Part shown: positions 1 to 10,742 of the stretch, one piece after another
Layout of the letters: the number at the start of each line of letters is the position of its first letter
Position numbering within the stretch: position 1 is the first letter of the stretch
Assembly (NCBI GenBank): GCA_036365145.1
Contig: JAEOAD010000015.1
Span: forward strand, 10,719,501-10,783,500
Direction: 5' to 3'
Length of the DNA: 64,000 nt
Origin: Orientallactaga sibirica
Lineage: Eukaryota; Chordata; Mammalia; Rodentia; Dipodidae
Translations under genes and position numbers: made by a program
Notes under the pieces: generated by a model
What the model saw: the letters and a program-made list of their open reading frames with translations, nothing else
What the model was told of the DNA's origin: nothing
Databases searched by the model: none

Positions 1-760
1 AACATTGTTTAAAGTATTTTAAATGACTGGTTATTTAAGCCTATGACAAAAGGACAGTTTCTTTAGTTTGTTCCACTCTATAAAATTTTAGCCATTGTAG
101 TGCTGTCCATTTTCAAGTTACATGTTAATGATTTCAGCCTATCTTTTGTTCTTTTGTGGAGGGATAAAAAAATTGAGAACCAAGAAACATCCAATTGTGT
201 ACACCTTATGTGCATTTTACTGTAGCTGCCAAGTACAAAAACAGGGAAGTAGCTTGAAATGTGAAAGAAGGGTAAAGTGTCAGAATGTTTCAGTTGACTA
301 CAAGGGGGACAGGAAAAAGCAGAGAACATTTTCACCTACTTTCTGGCTGAATATATTCTTGGGCTATACTAATACCCCAAAATTTGTTACCTAGAAGGGA
401 TTTGGAATCCTTGACTATACATTGACACTACAAAACCATATATATTCACCTCTTCCTAGATTAGGACTAGAAGAAAAACCTGAGCTGATTGCCAGCATAT
501 AGTGTAGTGCAGGGTTAGAGAAGTAGGAAAATATTACTTACATATTTTTAGCCCTGGGGGTAAAATACTAGCCATCTATCAATGGAGTAGTAGATATACT
601 GAGGGTAGAAATTCCATCCAGAGCTTAAAGTGGTAATCACTGGTTTTAAGCACTATTTTTGATTATTAGGAAATACTGAGAGAGAGCTGATTTTATTCAG
701 ATATTAAAAGTGAGTTGTTCTAAGTATGCTTGTACCAGGCAGAAAAAAATGTGGACAGAG
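1..760. other. Non-coding sequence, no gene or clear repeat
   Basis: AT-rich sequence with no recognisable exon or SINE. Short open frames on both strands lack similarity to any family I know. It is probably Pum2 first-intron sequence, inferred only from its position upstream of the start-codon exon. Confidence 0.5.
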
Positions 761-957
761 GGCTGGAGAGGTGGCTTAGTGGTTAAGATGCTTGCCTGTG
801 AAGCCTAAGGACCCAGGTTCAATTTCCCCACAACCCACATAAGCCAGATGTACATGGTGGCATATGCATCTGTAGTTCGTTTGCAGTGGCTAGAGGCCCT
901 CATGCACCCATTCTCTGACTTACTTCGTTGTAAATATATAAATAAATATAAAATATT
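761..957 (+). mobile_element. B2-superfamily (Dip-like) SINE
   Basis: tRNA-derived SINE. It opens with GGCTGGAGAGGTGGCTTAG, which contains an A-box-like TGGCTTAGTGG, followed by a B-box-like GGTTCAATTTC, a body with CCAGATG...CATCTG, and an AT-rich tail of AAATA units. The head matches the B2 superfamily; the body is unlike mouse B2 and recalls the Dip element of jerboas. This type is the commonest repeat in the window. Confidence 0.85.
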
Positions 958-1156
958 GGGCCCGAGAGATGGTTTAGCAGTTAAGGCACATACCTCTGAA
1001 GCCTAAGGACCCTGGTTAGGTTCTCCAGGTCCCTCGTAAGCCAGATGCACAAGGTGGTACATGCATCTGGAGTTTGTTTGTAGTGGCTAGAGGTTCTGGC
1101 GTGCCCATTCTCATTTGCTCTGTCTCAAATAAATATAAATAAAGTCTTTTAAAAGA
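958..1156 (+). mobile_element. B2-superfamily (Dip-like) SINE, second of a tandem pair
   Basis: Starts directly at the tail of the preceding element and has the same head, box motifs and body. It ends in AAATAAATATAAATAAAG. More diverged in the head (GGGCCCGAGAGATGG). Confidence 0.8.
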
Positions 1157-1382
1157 TTAAAAATATGGACAAAATTGTATGGTTTTTATTAACAAAATAT
1201 TACAGATAGGAGCTACTTGAACATCTCTAATATTTTATCAGCTCTCTGATTAAGTGTAAGACATTTATGTTTTCTCTCATAAAACCTGAAGACTCTTTAC
1301 CCACAATTTAATACAGAATTTTGAAGTTAAGAGAGGAATGATGGTTTTAGGTTTTACCTAAAGAGCCTTTTGGGGAAACGGG

Positions 1383-1490
1383 ACAGTGTGTATATACCCC
1401 TGTCTAGCCTAGAACTCCTATGTAGTTGATGAAGACCTTGAGTTTCTGATTCTCCTGCTCCCACTTCCTAGTTGCTGGGTGTGGGTTATC
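1383..1490 (-). mobile_element. Old B1-like remnant
   Basis: Weak reverse-strand B1 pattern (CTAGCCTAGAACTCCTATGTAG, then a TAGTTGCTGGG motif) followed by TG-rich sequence. Too diverged for a firm class. Confidence 0.35.
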
Positions 1491-1705
1491 TAAAAATGTG
1501 TTGTTACCTATTTTGTGTGTGTTTGAGTGCTTGTTTGCGTGTGAGTGCAGATGTGTGCATGTACAGATCTGAGGAAAACTTTTAAGTTGGTTCTCTCTTG
1601 TCCATCTCATTTGAGGCAGTTTCTTACTCTGGATTCTTCTGCTGTTACTTTGTTGGGCTTACCATGAGCATGCATGCTGAGATAATAGAAGCCCATCATG
1701 ACTTC

Positions 1706-1710
<5 letters not shown>

Positions 1711-1736
<26 letters not shown>

Positions 1737-1848
1737 GAGGTAGGGGCTCACTCTATTCATGTAGTCTCCAGTGGCCTCAAATTCATGGCAATCCTACCTC
1801 TGCCTCCCAAGAGTGCTGGGATTAAAGACATGTGCCACCACACACTGC
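1711..1848 (-). mobile_element. B1 SINE
   Basis: 7SL-derived B1 read on the minus strand: poly-T, GAGGTAGGGGCTCACTC, GTAGTCTCCAGTGGCC, GTGCTGGGATTAAAG. Flanked by perfect TGACTTCAGCTT copies at 1699-1710 and 1849-1860, the target-site duplication. Confidence 0.85.
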
Positions 1849-1860
1849 TGACTTCAGCTT

Positions 1861-2078
1861 TTTTTTTTTAAAGATTTTATTTTTATTTATTAATTTATTT
1901 ATTTGAGATAGAGAGGGAGAGTGAGAATGGGTGCTGCCAGGGCCTCTAACCACTGCAAACAAACTCCAGACACGTGTGCCCCCTTGTGCATCTGGCTTGT
2001 GTGAGACCTGGAGAATCAAACCAGGGTCCTTAGGCTTTGCAGGCATGTGCCTTAATCGCTAAGCCATCTCTCCAGCCC
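1861..2078 (-). mobile_element. B2-superfamily (Dip-like) SINE
   Basis: Minus-strand copy with TTTATTTATTTG tail complement, GAGATAGAGAGGGAGAG, and a terminal CTCTCCAGCCC. Its flanks are the same TGACTTCAGCTT 12-mer (1849-1860 and 2079-2090) used by its neighbours. Confidence 0.85.
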
Positions 2079-2090
2079 TGACTTCAGCTT

Positions 2091-2252
2091 TTTTTTTTTT
2101 TTTTTTTTTGGTTTTTCGAGGTAGGGTTTCACTCTGGTCTAGGCTGACCTGGAATTAACTATGTAGTCTCAGGGTGGCCTTGAATTCACAGCGATCCTCC
2201 TACCTCTGCCTCCTGAGTGCTGGGATTAAAGGCGTGCACCACCACGCCTAGC
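2091..2252 (-). mobile_element. B1 SINE
   Basis: Full-length B1 from poly-T to CCACCACGCCTAGC. Left flank TGACTTCAGCTT, right flank the imperfect TGACGTTAGCTT (2255-2266). Third element of a chain at one target. Confidence 0.88.
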
Positions 2253-2470
2253 TTTGACGTTAGCTTTTTATGTGGGTTCTGGGATCAAACTCAGGTAGTC
2301 CAACTTGTGCAACAAACACTATCTTCTGGGACATCTACTAGCCTGTTTGGACCTTTTGACTGAGCATAGATTTTCAGTAAATCGAGAATCTTAGGTGCTC
2401 CATTTAATTTGTGAATTCTGTGACTCCTATACCAGAAAAACTAGGAGTACTGTAGGCTCTTGCTAAAGGC

Positions 2471-2607
2471 TCCCCCCCGCCCCCAGGTAAGGTGTCTCTA
2501 GCCCATGCTGACCTGGAATTCACTCTGTATTCTCAGGGTGGCCTCAAACTCAGTGATTCTCTGCCTCCAGAGTGCTGGGATTAAAGGTGTGTGCCACCAC
2601 GCCCGGC
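2471..2607 (-). mobile_element. B1 SINE with C-rich tail
   Basis: B1 ending in CCACCACGCCCGGC at 2607; the usual poly-T is replaced by a C-rich tract (2472-2484). Confidence 0.8.
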
Positions 2608-2959
2608 TTTATATGGCCATTTTTTAAGAATCAGAATTCTTATTGTAAAATTATAGAGTATTATTTCAGTAGTATATTTGTAATCTGTATATTCTATGTT
2701 TCCTTGCATTAGACTATCAAAAGCTACTCTTCTTTGAGGGTTGCAGGCCTGTCATGTGCTATACTTCCCTTAGATGTTGCTAATTGGTGATTCTTGGTTT
2801 TAAGAAATTAATAGTGTAGAGGAAGAGGATTAAACTCGTGATTTTAGTGTAGTATATTGTCATGGAGGTAGTGCCACAAAAGACTGCTAGGTAGAGAATG
2901 CAGAAGTCAGGAAAAGCTTCCCACAAGTGGTATAAACTGAATTTTAAAAGATTTAAAAA
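2608..2959. other. Non-coding sequence
   Basis: No repeat or exon recognised. Confidence 0.4.
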
Positions 2960-3116
2960 GCCGGGCGTGGTGGCGCACGCCTTTAATCCCAGCACTCGGG
3001 AGGCAGAGGTAGGAGGATTGATGAGAGTTCGAGGCTACCCTGAGACTACATAGTTAATTCCAGGTCAGCCTGGACCAGAGTGAGACCCTACCTCGAAAAA
3101 CCAAAAAAAAAAAAAA
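2960..3116 (+). mobile_element. B1 SINE, full length
   Basis: Runs from GCCGGGCGTGGTGGCGCACG to ACCTCGAAAAACC plus poly-A. AAAGATTTAAAAA sits on both sides as target duplication. A young-looking copy, useful as a reference for the local B1 subfamily. Confidence 0.92.
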
Positions 3117-3478
3117 AGATTTAAAAAAATTTGCTGAGGTGAATGAAGAAGGTTAGTGACTCTTAGAAAGGAGAGTTGGCAAAAGATAGGGCAAGGATAG
3201 GAGGCCCCAGAATGAAGAGATTTCTCTGATACATTCTTGTAGAATTTGGAACTCCAGGGTTATCATTTAGGAAAATTTAAACTGCGTTGTCCTGAAACAC
3301 TTAGCATGGCTGTTAAGGAATTGCTTTCCCTAGATTGTAGGATTTAGGTATATAATCTTTTCTTGAGGGGCTGACTAGGAAACAGATGAAACCTGGTATG
3401 TATAGGTTACTGGAATGTTGAAGATACAACTTGTTACAGTTCTGTCCCTTCTCTGTTACTACATTAAGAAATGATTTT
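3117..3478. other. Non-coding sequence
   Basis: No exon or repeat recognised; minor open frames on the minus strand run into the adjacent SINE. Confidence 0.4.
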
Positions 3479-3636
3479 GGAGGCTGGGAAGACAGCGGGT
3501 TAAAGGTGCTTGCTTGCAAGCTGTCCTGAATTCAATTCCAAAGCCACCCACAGAGGCTGGCTGCAAAAAGTGGCACAAGCATGTGTAAGAATGCGCGTGT
3601 GCACGCACACACACAAATAAAAATTTAAAACGTTTT
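3479..3636 (+). mobile_element. Old B2/B3-like SINE
   Basis: GGAGGCTGGGAAGACAGCGG head, tRNA-like core, and a tail with ACACACACAAATAAAAA. Diverged from the Dip-like consensus; closer in look to B3. Confidence 0.55.
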
Positions 3637-3638
3637 AA

Positions 3639-3784
3639 GGCTGGGCATGGTGACACATGCCTATAATCCCAGCACTCGGGAGGCAGAGGTAGGAGGATCG
3701 CTGTAAGTTCAAGGCCACCCTGAGACTACCTAGTTAATTCCAGGTCAGCCTGGGCTAGAGTAAGACCCTACCTCAAAAAAAAAG
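3639..3784 (+). mobile_element. B1 SINE
   Basis: GGCTGGGCATGGTGACACATG to CCTACCTCAAAAAAAAA, complete. Confidence 0.88.
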
Positions 3785-3802
3785 TCAACTAAAAACATTT
3801 TA

Positions 3803-4050
3803 ATTTTTTAAATTATTTTTTATTTTTGGAGAAAGAGACAGACAGAGGGAGAGGGAGACAGAATGGACACGCCAGCAGTCTCTCAGCTGCTGTGAACGAA
3901 ATCCAGATGTGTGCGCCCCCTTGTGGGCAAGTGCGGCATTGCGCCTTTGTGTCACTTTGCATCTGGCTAAACATGGGACTTGGAGATTGGAACTGGGTTC
4001 TTAGGCTTAGCAGGCAGGCGCCTTAACCGCTAAGCCATCTCTCCAGCCCC
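3803..4050 (-). mobile_element. Dip-like SINE, long subfamily with CTCF-like motif
   Basis: Longer form with an extra internal segment: both GTGCGCCCCCTTGTGGGC and a second GCGCCTTTGTGTC module are present. The CTCF-like 14-mer is at 3913-3926 (minus). CTAAAAACATTTTA is duplicated on both flanks. Confidence 0.85.
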
Positions 4051-4220
4051 TAAAAACATTTTAAAAGAGAAATTGCTCTTAAACTGTAATAATTAGCTTT
4101 CCTCTAGGGAATAGTTGTGATTTCTTTTATGGTCAGTGAGGATTGTTTATATTCTACTGTATTTTTCTCCTTTTAGGCCAGCAAAATTTAGTAAACTTAA
4201 GCATTTATTTTCAACTAGTT

Positions 4221-4372
4221 TTTTGTTTGTTTTACAAGGTAGGGTTTTGCATTGGCCCAAGCTGACCAGGAAATCACTATGTCCTCTCAGGCTGGCCTTG
4301 AACTCACGGTGTTTCTCCTATGTCTGCCTCTTGAGTGCAGGGATCAAAAGCATGCTCCACCATGCCTGGCTT
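4221..4372 (-). mobile_element. B1 SINE, diverged
   Basis: AAGGTAGGGTTTTGCATTGG through GTGCAGGGATCAAAAGCATG to ATGCCTGGC. Confidence 0.75.
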
Positions 4373-4594
4373 AAAGTAGTTTTATTACTCAACTTTCTGT
4401 TTAAGTGAATATAGAGTAAGTTGTCTTTTTGTGTTAACATAAAACATTGTGATGGATACTGGGTCAGAATCTCAGACTTTGCTACTATGCTGAGATGATG
4501 CATGTGCTCAGTTTGCTACACAGCTAGTGTGTGCTGGGGAGTGCCATACATTACTGAACCAGGGAAGACTATGACCAGGTTAGGAAGAAACACA

Positions 4595-4735
4595 TTGAGC
4601 CACATGTAGTTGTTTACACCTGTGTGGAGGCAAGAGGATCAGTAGCTCAGTCATTCTCAGCTACATAGTTCATTTTAGACTAACCTAACTACATGAGACC
4701 CCTGTCTCAAAAAGACAAAAGAAACATTGAAAAAG
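4595..4735 (+). mobile_element. Old B1-like remnant
   Basis: Weak B1 pattern (GAGGCAAGAGGATCAGTAG, ACATAGTTCATTTTAGACTA, GAGACCCCTGTCTCAAAA). Confidence 0.45.
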
Positions 4736-4769
4736 TTTAAAGGAAAGGGTTTTTAAATTTTTTTATAGG

Positions 4770-4848
4770 ACTGGGGATGAAGTTTAGGGGAGCTGTCTTG
4801 CCTATCATGCCCAAGGCCCTGGATTCAATCACTAGGACCCCTGGAGGA
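4770..4848 (+). mobile_element. ID-like SINE
   Basis: ACTGGGGATGAAGTTTAGG head, then CCCAAGGCCCTGGATTCAAT with a B-box-like centre. Matches the tRNA-Ala-derived ID family. Confidence 0.6.
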
Positions 4849-4942
4849 GAAAAACTGCTAGGTCTGTTTCTTAAAGTTTTTTTTTTTTTATTTGTTCAAT
4901 TATTTCAGACCATGTGTTCAGATAACTTTAGTTCTGTTTTCT

Positions 4943-5063
4943 TTTTTTTTCTTCCCTGAGGTAGGGTCTCACTCTAGCTCAGGGTGGCCTTGAACTCATG
5001 GCGATCCTCCTACCTCTGCCTCCCAAGTGCTGGGCTTAAAAGTATGTGCCACCACGCCCGGCT
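4943..5063 (-). mobile_element. B1 SINE with internal deletion
   Basis: Lacks the GACCTGGAATTCACTATG block between CTCTAGCTCA and GGGTGGCC. Perfect 14-bp flanking repeat TAGTTCTGTTTTCT at 4929-4942 and 5064-5077 confirms the ends. Confidence 0.9.
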
Positions 5064-5328
5064 AGTTCTGTTTTCTATTACAACATAATTAGCATTATTT
5101 GGAATATTTTTCCTTCGTGTTATAGTCTAGTTGAGAAAGTTTTAATAATTGAAAATTACCAGATGGCCATTTGAGATAAGACTTCATTTTTTGGTATTCC
5201 ACCAGGTATAACATGAACTAAACATAGCACAAGAGTCTTTAAGATTCTTAACCTGTAATAAAGCCTCCCAACTATGATGCATATAAACCTTATTTACATA
5301 GGACCTTTTTTAAAAAAAGAAAATGTTT

Positions 5329-5526
5329 GGGCTGCGGATGTAGCTTAGTTGGTAAAGTGCCTAGTATGTAGAAAGCCCCAGTCCAGAATAAATCTGGTAT
5401 GGCTGCACATGCCTATAATCCTAGCACTCCTGGAGGCAGGAGAATTAGAAGTTCAAGGTCCTCCCTGGTTTCACAGAGAGTTTTCAAGGCCAGCCTGGGA
5501 TATATAACAATTTGTCTCAAAAAATG
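5329..5526 (+). mobile_element. B4-like SINE (ID fused to B1)
   Basis: ID-type head (GGGCTGCGGATGTAGCTTAG) runs straight into a B1 body (GGTATGGCTGCACATGCC to GTCTCAAAAAATGG). Confidence 0.75.
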
Positions 5527-5560
5527 GGGGAGGGTTTGCACACTTTAATAAGTTGTACAG

Positions 5561-5736
5561 GGGCTGGAGAGAGATGGCTTAGCGGCTTAGGTGCCTTCCA
5601 GCAAAGCCAAAGGACCTAGGTTAAATTCCCCAGGACCCACATAAGCCAGGTACATAAGGTAAGTGCATGCACTTGGAGTTCACTTGCAGCGGCTGGAGGC
5701 CTTGGCACGCCCATATTCTCTCTCTCAAATAAAGTA
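5561..5736 (+). mobile_element. Dip-like SINE
   Basis: GGGCTGGAGAGAGATGGCTT head, short GA insertion in the head, tail TCTCTCTCAAATAAAG. Confidence 0.85.
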
Positions 5737-6107
5737 CTTTTAAAAATAACAAAAAGACAAAGGCAACAGTACCTCCTTTATTTTTAGGCACAAATGTATT
5801 TAGTCATATATTGCTCTCTTTTTGAGCAAAAATGCTGCATATTCACATTAGATAACTTGGTATTTTTGTCGATGTTATGGATGTTAGCATATATAACATT
5901 AATAGCTTGTAATTTGTAGTGCATGGCTTATTGTTATTAAACTATTTTTCTATTACTGAGCTTGGGTTCAGTTTGTTTTTAGTCACTGTGTAAGCCGTAT
6001 CGAGCTGATACCTTACACAGTTAATTGTGATGCTGCTGATTGTGTGGTGAAGTCCCAGAAGAAAAACTTAGGTGAGAGGATCTTATATTGATTTTATTCA
6101 TTTAGTT
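5737..6107. other. Non-coding sequence
   Basis: No repeat or exon recognised. Confidence 0.4.
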
Positions 6108-6255
6108 AGTTTTTGGTTTTTCAGGGTAGGATCTTGCTCTAGCCCAGGCTGACCTGGAATTCACTATGTAGTCTCAGGGTGGCCTTGAACTCAGAGCGAT
6201 CTCCTACCTCTGCTTCCCGCATGCTGGGATTAAAGTTATGTACCACCATGCCTGG
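6108..6255 (-). mobile_element. B1 SINE
   Basis: TTGGTTTTTCAGGGTAGG to CCACCATGCCTGGC, complete. Confidence 0.87.
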
Positions 6256-6499
6256 CATTAGCTTTATTTTTAAACAACAAAAAATTCACTCATTATAGGT
6301 AATTAATACTCAAGTTTCTTGTATTCATATGTTCTAGGTCTTGATTTTTGGATTCTGTTATACCATAATGGTGATAGTTTTTTTAGTTGGAAACCTATAG
6401 GCTGTTAATATATTCTTTATCCATACGATGATACAGGAAAGTTGTGACCCTATCTAGACAGGAAAATATTATCTGGAGAGTTAAAAAATACTAATAAAA

Positions 6500-6930
6500 A
6501 TGTATGCCTGTTTGCCCATATCACCATCCTAGTAGGAATGGAGAAGATATTCTAAAGAGACACTTGTGGTCCCTCCCTTTGGCTGTTAGACTATTAAGAC
6601 AGTGGACTTCTAAGAAATTGGAATTTCCCAAGGAGTCTTATGATGTCTGAAGGAAAAGACTAGGACTCTGGTGCCAGCCAGATAGGGAGGTTTTATATAG
6701 TTCTGACAACTTCTCAGACCACCTTGGAAGAGAGATTAAAGCCAGGACAATAATGATGAGTGGGGTACACCTTGACCAGTACTGCTTAGTGAGGCATATC
6801 TCTTACCCTCTATTTAAACCTAGGCCTCATGACAGGACCATAAAGGTGGAGGGCAGCACTGGACTTCTCTGTTCTTTTCAGTGTAGCCACACTGAATGAA
6901 TCCCTTTTTCTACTTTTCACTATTGTGTGT
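6500..6930 (+). mobile_element. LTR-like block, possibly MaLR-type
   Basis: Low-copy sequence with LTR-like order: a TATA-like CTCTATTTAAACC near 6809, then TGTAGCCACACTGAATGAATC with a degenerate polyadenylation signal near 6895, then a T/C-rich end. No second LTR was found. Class assigned from general layout only. Confidence 0.35.
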
Positions 6931-7135
6931 TTAGTTGACCTGTTGAGGACGTTGGCCCAACCTAGCTTGTTAGAGCTGCCAGGGACCCCAAGAACTCTGG
7001 TAACACCTACCCAGATTAATTTAAATCAGCCTTGGGTAGATGGGATTTCAGTGTCTATAATTTTTAAAAGCTGTCTACAGATTCAGATATACTGTGAAGC
7101 TGTGAGAACTGGTGATTTTAAAATTGATATCTTGT

Positions 7136-7381
7136 GGGCTGGAGAGACGGCTTAGCGGTTAAGGCACCTGCCTGCTAAGCCTAAGAACGCCAGTTCCAAT
7201 CTCCAGGTCCCACGTTTAGCCAGATGCAAAGTGACAAGGGTGCAATGCCGCACTTGACCACAAGGGGGTGCACGCACCTGTATTTCGTTCACAGCAGCTG
7301 AGAGACTGCTGGTGCGCCCATTCTCTGTCTCCCTCTCCCTCTCTCTCTGTCTCTCTCTCCAAAAGATTAAAAAAAAATTTT
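7136..7381 (+). mobile_element. Dip-like SINE, long subfamily
   Basis: Carries the extra segment with AAGGGTGCAATGCCG and CCACAAGGGGGTGC (7258-7271). AAAATTGATATCTTGT before it and AAAATTGATAACTTGT after it are the target duplication. Confidence 0.88.
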
Positions 7382-7689
7382 AAAAATTGATAACTTGTAT
7401 CCCTGAAAGGCACATGAAGAGTTTCTAAAGTGTCTACATTTAGTTTTCTGTGAATCAATTAACATGTCTCACTTTGTGTGCTAAGAAAGGTTAGCTGATC
7501 CATGGTATATCTTACTGTGATTTATTTTACTTGGTTAAAGCTGAGTATCCAAGAGTTATTAGCACTCTTAGTATTTAATCCTGTTGCATATGCATTGCAA
7601 AGCATTAGAACTGACATTATTTTGGCCTCCATTGGCAATTTGAATTTAGATTGATATTTTTGTGTGGAAGGAATGATACTTTTTTGTGC

Positions 7690-7977
7690 ATGTGTGTGAT
7701 ACGGTTTGTGTAGTATATGCACATGTGTAGAAATGCATGGGTGGAAGTCATAGGAGAGAGTATTGGATGTTTTTCCTTTGAGACCAAGTCTCTTTGAACC
7801 TGGAGCTACCATTTTCATGAGCCACAGTGATTTTCCAGTCTCTTCTCCCCACAGGACGAGGGTTAAAGAAAAGCATGGCTATACCTTGTTTTTACATGAT
7901 TGCTGCTGAATTGCTGGTCTCAGGCCCTTGCTCTTGTGTGGCAAGTGGTCTTATCTAGTGAGGTATCTCCCCAGCCA
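7690..7977 (-). mobile_element. B3-like SINE, diverged
   Basis: GCATGTGTGTG tail side, a central B1-like trace, and GTGAGGTATCTCCCCAGCC at the right end, as in a minus-strand B3. Confidence 0.55.
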
Positions 7978-7995
7978 CAAATGACTTTAAAAAAA

Positions 7996-8238
7996 AATTA
8001 AAAAATATATTTATTTTTTTTTATTTATTTGAGAGAGAGAGAAATACAGAAATAGGTAGGGAGAGAGAGAGAGAGAATGGGTGTGCCAGGGCCTCCAGCC
8101 ACTGCAAACGAACTCCAGATGCATGCACATCCTCTCCTTGTGCTTCTGGCTTACATGGGTCCTGGAGAATCAAGCCTTAAACCGGGGTCCTTAGGCTTCA
8201 CAGGCAAACGTTTAACCACTAAGCCATCTCTCCAGCCC
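7996..8238 (-). mobile_element. Dip-like SINE
   Basis: GAGAGAGAGAAATACAG tract, then CATCCTCTCCTTGTGCTTCTG and CTCTCCAGCCC. Confidence 0.87.
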
Positions 8239-8497
8239 CCCCTTTTTTAAAAGCAGTTAACCTCTTTTTCTTGACCTACCTTCAAAAAATATAAAGTGAA
8301 GAACAATGCCAGAATATGTTGGAAGCTAAAATATATGTAATTCACATTTGTGGTAGCATTCTGTTATTTATATTGATTTTTAAATATATGACTTACTTGA
8401 GTAATTTTTTTAAAAACTTTATGGAATTTAGCAAAACAGGTGGTAAGAACTAACAAGTGTACTGTTCCTCTAGAGTAGATGAAGAAAGAATATTTAG

Positions 8498-8647
8498 GGC
8501 TGGAGAGATGGTTTAGTATTCAAGGCGTTTGCCTGCAAAGCCAAAGGACTCAGGTTTGATTTCCCCAGGACCCATGTAAGCCATATGCACAAGGTGGCAC
8601 ATGTATCTGGAGTTGGTTTACAGTAGCTGAAAGCCCTGGTGTGCCCA

Positions 8648-8689
<42 letters not shown>

Positions 8690-8715
8690 ATCTCTATCTC
8701 TCATAAAAAAGTTTT
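8498..8715 (+). mobile_element. Dip-like SINE ending in a CT microsatellite
   Basis: GGGCTGGAGAGATGGTTTAG head. The normal short CT tract has grown into (CT)n plus CTCTAT units at 8655-8703. Confidence 0.87.
8655..8703. repeat. (CT)n / (CTCTAT)n microsatellite
   Basis: About 16 CT units then three CTCTAT units, inside a SINE tail. Confidence 0.95.
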
Positions 8716-8728
8716 TAAAAGAGAAGTT

Positions 8729-8858
8729 CCAGGCATGGTGGCACACACCTTTAATCCCAGAGGTAGGAGAATTGCCATGAGTTCAAGGCCAGCCTGAGAG
8801 TACATAGTGAATTCCAGGCCAGCTTAGGCTAAAGTGAGACCCTAGCTTGAAAAAGAAT
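8729..8858 (+). mobile_element. B1 SINE with internal deletion
   Basis: AATCCCAG joins directly to AGGTAGGAG, missing the CACTCGGGAGGCAG block. Confidence 0.8.
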
Positions 8859-9189
8859 AGATCTCAATCCTAAGGGGTCATAAAGGTAAGGCTAGTGATA
8901 TATATTTACCATAAGAAGTGCCTAGTGTGTATGGTAATTATTTTATGTTGCCCTTAAAATTGTTGGACCACTTATAAGTAAGACTAAAATAGGAAATTTT
9001 CTAAGTGATATTAAGTTTATCAAAAGTATGATTTACTGTCATTTCTTTACAAGTCAGTGGTGTGCAGTTGGTATTTGGATGTATTTTAGGAAAAACCTAG
9101 TTTTGTTCACAAGGTAAACATATCACATTGAAATAACTACAGAAATTGATTGATATAGCATATTGTTAACAAACATTTGAAGCTGTATC
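8859..9189. other. Non-coding sequence
   Basis: Nothing recognised. Confidence 0.4.
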
Positions 9190-9530
9190 AGGTTTGCTGT
9201 ATTGCTGAGATGAACTTCCAGACCAGGCATGGTTATAGAGGAAGGGAAATTTATTGAAGCTTACAGATCCAGGGGAAGTTCTATAATGGCAGAAGAGGCT
9301 GACCTGCTCTTACAGGACCAGGCAGAGAGAAAGCCAAAAGCCAGCACACCTCAGGAACTCTAGCTAGGCACACTTTGCATATCTTTAGATTGAAATCTCA
9401 AACCCATCACCACACCTTAAGATACACACATTGACACTGCCTCCAGCCAGGTGGCTGCAGACCCAAACTACAGTCTAATAAAACACTGAATATATTGGGG
9501 GCCATCTATTCAAACTACCACAGAAGCCAT
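9190..9530. mobile_element. Unclassified old interspersed repeat
   Basis: Contains GGGAAATTTATTGAAGCTTACAG and ends GGGGGCCATCTATTCAAACTACC, a pattern I associate with old rodent DNA-transposon-type repeats (URR1-like). Assignment uncertain. Confidence 0.35.
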
Positions 9531-9747
9531 ATGACTATAATGACTATATGTATATGTGTGTTTACTGATTTTAACATGTATATATTTTAAATATTCTTTT
9601 CCAAAACACAAGAAGTGTATGGGACTATTCTAGGAGCACAAATAACTATGAAGTTTAAAAGTTAAAGTTTTGTTACGTTTCATGTATATGTTTGCTTATG
9701 TCCTGGTTTTATTAAGCTAGGATGATAGTCAAAGTTTTCAGCTTGCC

Positions 9748-9896
9748 TTTTTTTTTTTTTTTTTTTTTTTTCATGTAGGGTCTTGCTCTAGCCCAGGTTG
9801 ACCTGGAATTCACTATGTAGCCTCAGGCTGGCCTTGAACTCATGGCAATACTTCTGCCTCTGCCTCCTAAGTGCTACAATTAAAGTCACGCCTGGC
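9748..9896 (-). mobile_element. B1 SINE
   Basis: Long poly-T then TCATGTAGGGTCTTGCTC to CACGCCTGGC; the right end is slightly shortened (AAAGTCACGCCTGG). Confidence 0.82.
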
Positions 9897-9904
9897 TTGA
9901 AATA

Positions 9905-9955
9905 TTTTTTTTTTTTTTTTGAGGTAGGGTCTCACTCTAGCCTGGGCTGACCTGA
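9905..9955 (-). mobile_element. B1 SINE fragment, 5'-truncated
   Basis: Poly-T plus GAGGTAGGGTCTCACTCTAG only. CAGCTTGCCTTTT occurs before 9753 and again at 9957-9969, bracketing both B1 copies. Confidence 0.75.
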
Positions 9956-10182
9956 ACAGCTTGCCTTTTCATTTAATATTTTTAATCTCCCCTATAATAA
10001 TATCCTTAGTATCCTTTTGGTCTTTTCCCTTGATAGCATTTCATGAACATTGATATCACCAGAACAGTATTGAAATTGTGTTAGATTTTCTAAAAATCTT
10101 CATTTTGATTCAGAGACTTTCAACAATTTGGGTAGTTTGTGTTGTTAATGTTGAAAAATAGCAATTAAGTACCATCAAAACT

Positions 10183-10345
10183 GGGCTGGAAAGATGGCTT
10201 AGTGGTTAAGGTGCTTACCCTCTAAGCCCAAGGTGACACATATTCAAGGTCACACATGCACACAAGGTAGCCCATGTGTCTAGAGTTCAATTACAGTGGC
10301 TGGAGGCCCTGGCATGCCAATTCTCTCTCTCCCTCCCCCACTCAT
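10183..10345 (+). mobile_element. Dip-like SINE
   Basis: GGGCTGGAAAGATGGCTTAG head, body diverged (AAGGTGACACATATTCAAGG). Confidence 0.8.
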
Positions 10346-10588
10346 AGAAGGCCCGTCTGTTGGGCTTGCCTCAAAAAGATAGCATCAAAATTAAGAGGAA
10401 AAGATTGCTTGTGTGGGAGGTTTTATAGAGAAAAGCAGCATTTGAATAATTCTTGAGGGATCTGTGGAGTTTGCACATAAAGAGATAACTGGTTAGGTGC
10501 TGTACAGGTGGCTGAAGAGTATAAGCTGAAGAATGTTAGTATAAGCTATCTTTTAGAGAATCAGTGCTTTCCATAGCTGTGATAAATA

Positions 10589-10742
10589 CCCAACAGAAGC
10601 CAGGAGTGGTGACACACCTTTAATTCCAGCACTTCGGAGACAGGTAGGAGGATTACTATGAGTTCGAGGCTACTCTGAGACTACATAGTGAATTCCAGGT
10701 CAGCCTGGGCTAGAGTGAGACCCTACCTCCAAAAAGAAAAAA
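10589..10742 (+). mobile_element. B1 SINE
   Basis: GCCAGGAGTGGTGACACACC to ACCTCCAAAAAGAAAAAAAG. Confidence 0.87.

Noticed and set aside
761..850. tRNA gene
   Set aside because: A- and B-box-like motifs are present here and in dozens of other places, but all belong to SINE heads; no cloverleaf with intact acceptor stem was seen.
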